From: JAWQFO01 sp033436665
GTDB taxonomy: Bacteria > Pseudomonadota > Alphaproteobacteria > Rhodobacterales > Rhodobacteraceae
Reading direction: 5' to 3'
Length of the DNA stretch: 64,000 bases
Assembly: GCF_033436665.1 (NCBI RefSeq)
Contig: NZ_JAWQFO010000006.1
Span: 124,001 to 188,000 of the forward strand
Under the pieces are notes generated by a model, which was given only the letters and a program-made list of their open reading frames with translations, had not been told where the DNA came from and made no database searches. Made by a program: the position numbers and the translations under genes. This document shows, piece by piece, positions 58,419 to 64,000 of this stretch; position 1 is the first letter of the stretch, and each line of letters starts with the position of its first letter.

Positions 58419-59927
58419 TCAATCCATCGAAGTGTCCAGACCGGCCGCGTCACGGTCGCGTCGGCGCCACCCCTGGATCATCGGCCAGAACAGCATCGCG
58501 ACCGCTGCGAGGAAGAACGCCGTTGCAATGGGACGACTGAAAAGACCCATGAACGACCCAGAGGTCTGCAGCCCCGCGCGCAGTTCCGTCTCGAAGAGCG
58601 GCGCCAGGACGAAGCCGATCACGAAGGGTCCGAGCGGAACCTTCGCCCGCTCCATCACGAAGCCCACGAGACCAAAGGCGACCACGACCCAGACATCGAA
58701 GATGCGGTTCGACAGGGCAAATGCGCCCACCACGCAACAGACGAAGATCAGCGGCAGAAGAACCGCGCGATCCACGGTCACCACTTTCGACAGGATGCCG
58801 ACGGAGTATTTCATGGTGAAGAACATCAGCACGTTGGCTACCAGGTAGGCGGCGATCAGCGCCCAGACGAAATCGCCGTTGGTCAGGAAGAGCAGCGGTC
58901 CCGGCTGGATATTGTGCATGATCAGCGCCGAGAGCAGGATGGCGTCGATCGGGCTGCCCGGAATGCCCATGGTGATCAGCGGGATCAGCGCGCCGCCCAC
59001 GTTGGCGTTGTTGCTCGCCTCCGACGCCACGATGCCCTCTTCGCAGCCGGTGCCGAACCGTTCCGGCGTGTCGCTGACGTTCTTGGCCACGCCGTAGGCC
59101 ACCATGGCCGACACCGAGGCGCCGACGCCGGGCAGGATGCCGATCCATGTGCCGATGACCGATGACCGCACGATGTTCGTCGCGTGCCGCCGCCATTTCT
59201 TCCAGCCGATCCGCACCCGCGCGCCGGCCAGTTTCACCGCTTCGGGCTGGCGGTCGATTTCCAGCGCGTCCTTGATCACCTGGGACATCACGAAGATGCC
59301 GAGAAGCATCGGCAGCAGCTGGAAACCGGCCGAAAGCTCGCTGAAGCCGAAGGTCAGGCGCAACTGTCCGTCGCTGTCGTTGAAACCGGGCATGGCGAAC
59401 ATCATGCCGAGGAACCCCGCCAGAAGCCCCTTGAGCAGCGATCCCTGTGACAGGGTGGCGATCAGAACGATCGCCATCAGGACCATGGTGAAGTACTCCC
59501 ACGGGCCGAACTGCAGCGCCCACTTGGACAGCGGTGGCGACAGGACGACCAGGAAGAACCCGGCGATCATGCCGCCCGCAAGCGACGCCCCGATCCCGAG
59601 CGACAGCGCGCGCTGCGCCTCGCCCCGGGCGGCCATGGGATGGCCGTCGAAGGTAGTCATGAGCGATGATGGCGTGCCGGGCATCCGCAGCAGCATGGCC
59701 GAAATCAGCCCGCCCGAGACCGAGCCCACGTACATCGCCACCATCAGCACCAGCGCCATGGTGGAATCCATGTAGAAGGTCAGCGGGATGACGAGGGATA
59801 TCAGCATCCCGCCGGTCAGCCCGGGCACGGCCCCGACGAAGATGCCCAGCCAGGTGCCAAGCACCAGAAAGAACAGCGGCCAGGGCTGGAAGATGTAGAG
59901 GATGGCCGAGCCGAGATCACCGATCAT
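58419..59927 (-). CDS. tctA: Tripartite tricarboxylate transporter, large membrane subunit TctA
   Basis: The 502-residue protein has about 12 membrane segments and TctA motifs: GAVPGLTGGMLISLVIPLTF near the N terminus, RMPGTPSSLMTTFDGHPMAARGEAQRALSLGIGAS, and GILPGVGASVSAMVAYGVAKNVS with GIVASEASNNANVGGALIPLITMGIPGSP. These gate carboxylate uptake driven by an ion gradient. The start at 59927 has GGAG 8 bp before it; longer forms lack homology. The gene is last in a tctC-tctB-tctA operon preceded by a sulfatase. Confidence 0.92.
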   Translation of the reverse strand: MIGDLGSAILYIFQPWPLFFLVLGTWLGIFVGAVPGLTGGMLISLVIPLTFYMDSTMALVLMVAMYVGSVSGGLISAMLLRMPGTPSSLMTTFDGHPMAARGEAQRALSLGIGASLAGGMIAGFFLVVLSPPLSKWALQFGPWEYFTMVLMAIVLIATLSQGSLLKGLLAGFLGMMFAMPGFNDSDGQLRLTFGFSELSAGFQLLPMLLGIFVMSQVIKDALEIDRQPEAVKLAGARVRIGWKKWRRHATNIVRSSVIGTWIGILPGVGASVSAMVAYGVAKNVSDTPERFGTGCEEGIVASEASNNANVGGALIPLITMGIPGSPIDAILLSALIMHNIQPGPLLFLTNGDFVWALIAAYLVANVLMFFTMKYSVGILSKVVTVDRAVLLPLIFVCCVVGAFALSNRIFDVWVVVAFGLVGFVMERAKVPLGPFVIGFVLAPLFETELRAGLQTSGSFMGLFSRPIATAFFLAAVAMLFWPMIQGWRRRDRDAAGLDTSMD

Positions 59928-59931
59928 GATC

Positions 59932-60441
59932 CTACTCCAGGAAACCGCGATGGGGCAGGTCGACGAAGAGGACCTCGGCGAAAAGCCAGGAGAACCCGAA
60001 ACTGATGGCAACGGCGAGGATGGCCACCGGGATCATCGAGCGCAGGCGGAACCGCGACAGCACGCCGCCAAGTCCGAGCACGAACAGCAGCGTGGCGGCG
60101 CGGAACCCGATGATGCCGAAGGTCATCACCGCCACATAGGCCACGGTGATGGCGATGGCCGCGAGCGCGATGCGCGGTTGCAGGGGCGCCGGCCGTTCGC
60201 CGGTCTCGTCGGCCGGGTCGGGCGCAGGCGGGTCGGGGCGGAGATTCGACAGCAGGATGCCCGCGCCGATCAGGATCAGCGTGATGGCGATGGCCATAGG
60301 TACCCGTGCCGGACCCAGCGGATCGAACTGGGGCGGCGGCAGCTGCCATGCCGCCCACAGGATCGCGCCGCTGAACATCCAGATGACCAGGACGAGGGCC
60401 AGATCGGTACGCTTGTCACGCAGCTCGCGACGGGTGGTCAT
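59932..60441 (-). CDS. tctB: Tripartite tricarboxylate transporter, small membrane subunit TctB
   Basis: The 169-residue protein has about four membrane helices (LALVLVIWMFSGAILWAAW, RVPMAIAITLILIGAGILL, IALAAIAITVAYVAVMTFG, MIPVAILAVAISFGFSWLF) with a Pro-rich linker between helices 2 and 3, the TctB layout. It links the binding protein to TctA. The tctA gene follows 4 bp later. The basic N terminus (MTTRRELRDKR) would face the cytoplasm. Confidence 0.88.
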   Translation of the reverse strand: MTTRRELRDKRTDLALVLVIWMFSGAILWAAWQLPPPQFDPLGPARVPMAIAITLILIGAGILLSNLRPDPPAPDPADETGERPAPLQPRIALAAIAITVAYVAVMTFGIIGFRAATLLFVLGLGGVLSRFRLRSMIPVAILAVAISFGFSWLFAEVLFVDLPHRGFLE

Positions 60442-60476
60442 GGCGACCCTCGATCACAGGTTGGTTGCAGAGGGAC

Positions 60477-60503
60477 GGCGGTCCGGACAAGTCCCGGCCC
60501 GCC
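60477..60503 (-). other. Intercistronic stem-loop between tctC and tctB
   Basis: GGCGGTCCGG (60477-60486) and CCGGCCCGCC (60494-60503) pair over 10 positions with one mismatch around a 7-nt loop. It is in the same place as the stem-loops in the two ABC operons and would raise binding-protein message relative to membrane subunits. Confidence 0.6.
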
Positions 60504-60514
60504 GCCCGAAGGGC

Positions 60515-61477
60515 TCAGTTGGTGTTGAGTTCCTTGACCTTGTCGAGCAGGGGCTCGGCCCGGGACCGCCAGGTGTCGAGAACCGCGACCGCCTCTTCCG
60601 GCTCGACGAACACGGCGCGGAAGCCTGCGGCCTCGAGCTCGGCTTTCGAGTCCGGATCGTTCACCGCACCGCGCAGCATGTCTGTGAGCATGGTCACGAT
60701 TTCCTCGGGCGTGTCCTTGGGGGCCAGCCAGAACCGGTGACCGTCGGCCACGATATCCATGCCCATTTCGCGCGCGGTCGGCACATCGGGCAGTTCGGGC
60801 ACGCGCTCTTCGGAAAAGATCACCAGCGGGTTGAGATCGGCCTCGGCCCACTTGATCATCTCGGAGACGCCGAAGATGGCGACATCCGTGTGCCCGGCCA
60901 CGACCGAGGGGAAGCGTTTCGCCCCGCCGCCGGTCTGCACGTAACGCAGCTTGTAGTCGCCTTCCTCTTCCATCATCAGCGGCACGAAATGCACGGCCAG
61001 CCCGACGTTGGTGGCGACCAGCACCGTGTCGGGGTTCGCCGAGGCCTTCGACGCCAGATCCTCATAGCTCTTGATCTCGTTCGACTTGCCGGTGGCAAGG
61101 CCGATCTCGGTGTATCCGGTGCCGCCCAGAATGCGGAAATCGGAATGGTCGAAATCCACCACGCCCATCACCTTCGAGGTAACGAGGCCCTCGTGCCAGA
61201 GCCCGATGGTATAGCCGTCTGGGTCGGCGTCCTTGACGTTGCGGGTGGCGATGGTGCCGCCGGCGCCGGGCTGGTTCACCACGGCAAGGTTCTGTCCCAG
61301 CGGGTCGGCATTTTCCACGTGGCGCTGGATGACACGGGCGATGGCGTCGACGCTGCCCCCCGCATCGGTGGGCACGATCACCCGGATCGGGCGTTCAGGA
61401 TATTCGGCCTGGGCCGCGCCGGAGAGACCGGCACTCAGGGCAAGCCCGCAGGCAAGCGATGCAATCAGGCGTTTCAT
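60515..61477 (-). CDS. tctC: Tripartite tricarboxylate transporter binding protein TctC
   Basis: The 320-residue protein has a Sec signal (MKRLIASLACGLALSAGLSGAAQA, cleaved before EYPERPI) and the Bug/TctC fold: RPIRVIVPTDAGGSVDAIAR, VNQPGAGGTIATRNV and a DGY-type segment (PDGYTIGL). The loops that grip the carboxylate of the ligand lie around 'AGG'. It supplies a carboxylated or other anionic compound to TctAB. The partner sulfatase suggests a sulfated or desulfated product, not citrate. Confidence 0.9.
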   Translation of the reverse strand: MKRLIASLACGLALSAGLSGAAQAEYPERPIRVIVPTDAGGSVDAIARVIQRHVENADPLGQNLAVVNQPGAGGTIATRNVKDADPDGYTIGLWHEGLVTSKVMGVVDFDHSDFRILGGTGYTEIGLATGKSNEIKSYEDLASKASANPDTVLVATNVGLAVHFVPLMMEEEGDYKLRYVQTGGGAKRFPSVVAGHTDVAIFGVSEMIKWAEADLNPLVIFSEERVPELPDVPTAREMGMDIVADGHRFWLAPKDTPEEIVTMLTDMLRGAVNDPDSKAELEAAGFRAVFVEPEEAVAVLDTWRSRAEPLLDKVKELNTN

Positions 61478-61598
61478 GTGTTCTCCTCCCTAACACTTGT
61501 TCGGTCTGCTGCGCCATTTAACGCCAGATTGGGCGGCTATGGCATGTCCTTCAAAGGTGTCTTTCGTCTTTCTGTATTCCCGCGCGGCATGCAGCGGT

Positions 61599-63017
61599 TC
61601 AGCCTGGCGCGGGGGTAAACGGGATGTCGGCGCTTGCGGCGATGGCCTGCGCGCCGCCGTGGCGTGCGATCAGGGCGGCCTGGTCGGCAAAGGCGCGGTC
61701 GTTCACCTCTTCCGGGTCGAGTATTGTGCGAAGCTCAGTGGCAAGTGCTGCCAGAGTTTCGGCATGTTCCGGCACGCCGGCGAGATCGGTGCGTTCCTCG
61801 GGGTCGTCGACAAGATCGAAGAGTTGCGACGGGGCGTCGACGTATTCGACCAGTTTCCAGCGTCCGCGCGTCAGGGCGAACATCGCGGTGTCGCTGCCGG
61901 CCGCGTGGTACTGCGCCAGGACCGGACGGTCGGGTGTCGCGCCACCTGCGATGTCGAACAGCGAGGTTCCGGGATAGTCGTCGGGAATGCCTGCCAGCGC
62001 GGTCATCGTCGGGGCGACGTCGATCAGCGAGACCGGCGTGTCGCAAACCTGGCCCCTTGGCAGGTCCGGCCCTGCGAGGATCATCGGAATGCCAAGCGAA
62101 TCCTCGAACATCACCGACTTGCCCCACATGCCGCGGTTTCCGAGATTGTCGCCGTGATCCGAGGCATAGAGGACCGCCGTTTCATCGGCAAAGCCGCACG
62201 CCGACAGCGCCTCGAGGACCTGCCCGACCAGGGCGTCCATCTTGGAGACCATGCCGAAATAGGCTCTGAGGGCATCGGCGCGGGTGGCGTCATCGAAGTG
62301 CGCGTCATAGTCAAAATGATGGCGCATTCGGTTCAGGGTCGGGTGATCTGGCGGTGGCAGCGTGAAACCTTCCCGCAGCGTCTCGAGGTCGAGCGCCGTG
62401 AAACGCTCGTAGTGGTCCTGTGGCGCGATCAGCGGGAAATGCGGCATCACGAAGCTCACGAAGAGCACGAAACCGTCGTCGCGCCCCGATGCCGCACGTT
62501 TGCGCAGCCAGTCGCAGGCGGCATCGGCGATCCGTTCGTCGTAGCTGCAATAGCTGCTTTGCCCCGGTCCGGCCTGCGTGGCTAGATCGGCGGTGCCCGT
62601 CTTGGGCGGCAGATCGCGGCGGAACAACCCCTTGAGATCACCCTGGTTGTTCAGAACGTGCAGGGGCAGGATTTCTTCGGTGAAGCCGTGATCTCCGAGA
62701 CCGCGAAAATGCAGCTTTCCCACTGACACCACGTCGGATCCCTGATCGCGCAACGCGTGATGCCAGGAGGGCGGCGTTCCGTCGTAAGGATGCGCGTTGT
62801 CCCAATGCCCCGTTTCGTGCACGTGCCGGCCCGTCGCAAGCGCGGCGCGGGCCGGGACGCAGATCGGGCTGTTACACCAGGCGCGGGTAAAGCGCGTGCC
62901 GCGCTCGGCCAGAGCATCGATGTTGGGCGTATGGGCGTGCGGATGGCCATAGCATCCCGCGATGCGGCGGTTGTGTTCGTCCGACAGCAGGAACAGCATG
63001 TTGCGGGCGGATGTCAT
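61599..63017 (-). CDS. Type I sulfatase (formylglycine-dependent)
   Basis: The 472-residue protein carries the formylglycine signature C53-x-P-x-R (CVPAR) and metal ligands in LSDEHNRR near the N terminus and SDHGDNLGNRG later. A His/Lys pair (KLHF) completes the active site. No signal peptide is seen, so it should act in the cytoplasm on an imported sulfate ester, as choline-sulfatase-type enzymes do; an anaerobic- or FGE-type maturase must be encoded elsewhere. It precedes tctCBA on the same strand (121-bp gap) and is divergent from the LysR gene. Confidence 0.9.
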   Translation of the reverse strand: MTSARNMLFLLSDEHNRRIAGCYGHPHAHTPNIDALAERGTRFTRAWCNSPICVPARAALATGRHVHETGHWDNAHPYDGTPPSWHHALRDQGSDVVSVGKLHFRGLGDHGFTEEILPLHVLNNQGDLKGLFRRDLPPKTGTADLATQAGPGQSSYCSYDERIADAACDWLRKRAASGRDDGFVLFVSFVMPHFPLIAPQDHYERFTALDLETLREGFTLPPPDHPTLNRMRHHFDYDAHFDDATRADALRAYFGMVSKMDALVGQVLEALSACGFADETAVLYASDHGDNLGNRGMWGKSVMFEDSLGIPMILAGPDLPRGQVCDTPVSLIDVAPTMTALAGIPDDYPGTSLFDIAGGATPDRPVLAQYHAAGSDTAMFALTRGRWKLVEYVDAPSQLFDLVDDPEERTDLAGVPEHAETLAALATELRTILDPEEVNDRAFADQAALIARHGGAQAIAASADIPFTPAPG

Positions 63018-63069
63018 GGATAACTCCGGTCATTGGTCATCGGCAGGGTAGACGATAGAGGCATCCGCG

Positions 63070-63092
63070 ATTACCTCTTTGTCGAGGGTAAT
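63070..63092. promoter_or_regulatory. LysR-type inverted repeat in the sulfatase-LysR interval
   Basis: ATTACC-N11-GGTAAT has perfect 6-bp arms and the spacing of a LysR T-N11-A box. It lies 53 bp from the sulfatase start and 24 bp from the LysR start, a good place for autoregulation and activation of the sulfatase. Confidence 0.55.
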
Positions 63093-63115
63093 CCATAACC
63101 ATTAGGAATGACTTC

Positions 63116-64000
63116 GTGGACGTGCACAAAGTCACGATGGTGCGTCGCATCTCGGAACTGGGCAACCTTTCGGCGGCCGCGCGCGATCTCGGGCTGAGCC
63201 AGCCGGCGCTCACGAAAATCCTCGCGCGACTCGAGGACGAGCTTGGCGTCCGGCTGTTCGACCGCAGTCCACGCGGCATGGTCCCGACGCCAAGCGGGCA
63301 ATTTTTCTTGTCGCGGATGCAGAGGTTCGAGGCCGACATGCGCAGCCTGACCCGTGATCTCGCGGCACTCAATGCCGGGCACGGCGGCGAGGTCTCCCTG
63401 GGCGTTGGGCAGTTCTGGCTGGGCCGACTTCTGCCGGCGGCCATCGGGCGGATGGCGCGCGTTGCGCCCAACGTGCGGTTCCGCATCCTGGCCGGGTCGC
63501 GCAGCGACTCGATCGCCCGGCTGATGGCGGGTGACGTGGACCTGGTGCTGGGACGCATCGCCGACGACATGGACGGCGATCTTGTGGGCGAGGCGATGGC
63601 CGACGTGGGCATGTCCCTGGTTGTCCGAGAGGATCATCCGCTGATCCGCCTCGGAAGGCCGGTGCGTTACGAAGAGACCAACTCCTATGGCTGGGTTCTG
63701 CCGGCGGACAACGATCCGACCACGCAATATGCCTTTGTCGAGAATGGCTTGCCCGTACCGCAGGCGGTGGTCCTGACCGTGGCGCACAGCCTGACCGTCG
63801 CCATCCTGCAGGACACCGACTATATCACGGTCATGCCCGAGATCGCCGGAAACCGCCTGCCCGAGGGGCTTTGCCGGTTGCCGGCCGACTGGCTGGGCTG
63901 GTCGCGCCGGGCCGGGGTGATCCGGCTTCGCGACCGAACGCTGCTTCCATGTTGCGACACGTTTGTCGACCAGCTGCGCCGCGTGGTCCGCGAGGGCTGA
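63116..64000 (+). CDS. LysR-family regulator of the sulfatase/TctABC operon
   Basis: The 294-residue protein has the LysR winged helix (ISELGNLSAAARDLGLSQPALTKILARLEDELGVRLFDRSPRGM) and an effector-binding domain. The start is GTG 63116: AGGA lies about 8 bp upstream and the distance to the helix-turn-helix fits the family; the nearby ATG 63109 is out of frame. It ends exactly at base 64000. The subgroup resembles GbpR/CbbR-like regulators of aromatic or sugar-acid uptake. An inverted repeat in the divergent space is its probable site. Confidence 0.87.
   Translation: MDVHKVTMVRRISELGNLSAAARDLGLSQPALTKILARLEDELGVRLFDRSPRGMVPTPSGQFFLSRMQRFEADMRSLTRDLAALNAGHGGEVSLGVGQFWLGRLLPAAIGRMARVAPNVRFRILAGSRSDSIARLMAGDVDLVLGRIADDMDGDLVGEAMADVGMSLVVREDHPLIRLGRPVRYEETNSYGWVLPADNDPTTQYAFVENGLPVPQAVVLTVAHSLTVAILQDTDYITVMPEIAGNRLPEGLCRLPADWLGWSRRAGVIRLRDRTLLPCCDTFVDQLRRVVREG

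Overview
The window is high-GC DNA with tightly packed genes, many ATGA/GTGA start-stop overlaps, and a gene content typical of an alphaproteobacterium of the Rhodobacteraceae (Roseobacter-type): three substrate-binding-protein transport systems (two carbohydrate ABC systems and a TctABC-type system), an RTX-repeat protein with a Hint domain, a DabAB inorganic-carbon module, PqiABC-type lipid-transport proteins and several LysR/LacI/MarR regulators. No tRNA, rRNA, CRISPR array, insertion sequence or phage gene was seen. The taxonomic call is an inference from gene content and composition.

Layout. 1-7446: a co-directional run of a C-N hydrolase (5' truncated by the window edge), a 917-aa Orn/Lys/Arg-type decarboxylase, an ATP-grasp ligase, a C45-type Ntn-hydrolase, a VOC protein and a class III aminotransferase. 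It looks like an amine/amide pathway. 7447-7800: a possible small RNA or leader with its own promoter and terminator. 7801-10859: CaiB-type CoA-transferase, lactonase-like metallo-hydrolase, class I aminotransferase. 10939-15121: pqiA (split in two), pqiB and pqiC. 15330-20262: RTX/Hint protein, HtpX, flavodoxin-like protein, DksA/TraR zinc finger. 20343-28797: an ABC importer with two ATPases and a 62-aa membrane protein, joined to a dihydroxyacetone kinase and faced by a LacI regulator whose likely operators are visible. 28877-30459: MarR and a Tat-exported nitroreductase under an evident operator-promoter. 30601-35528: dabA, dabB and a divergent LysR. 35632-38150: an NTP_transf_8 nucleotidyltransferase behind tandem palindromes, then an MFS exporter.

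38167-55252 is the most unusual part: two divergent operons that combine a carbohydrate-type ABC importer with six NTF2/SnoaL-like proteins (five of them double-domain), a histidinol-dehydrogenase-family enzyme, an SDR, a LacI regulator, a bicupin, a MetE-like protein, an alpha/beta hydrolase and an RraA-like protein. A 25-codon reading frame is wedged between two of these genes by ATGA overlaps on both sides. The design is that of an uncharacterised catabolic pathway for an imported polar solute. 55269-64000: DJ-1/PfpI protein, a 616-bp gene-poor gap, an amidohydrolase with a Cys-rich leader before a Tat-like motif, a small WGR protein, then a sulfatase-TctCBA operon with a divergent LysR gene ending at the last base of the window.

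Recurrent regulation: each of the three operons with a substrate-binding protein has a strong GC stem-loop just after the binding-protein gene, which would favour excess binding protein over permease. Functions are from reading translations by eye; no database search was possible.
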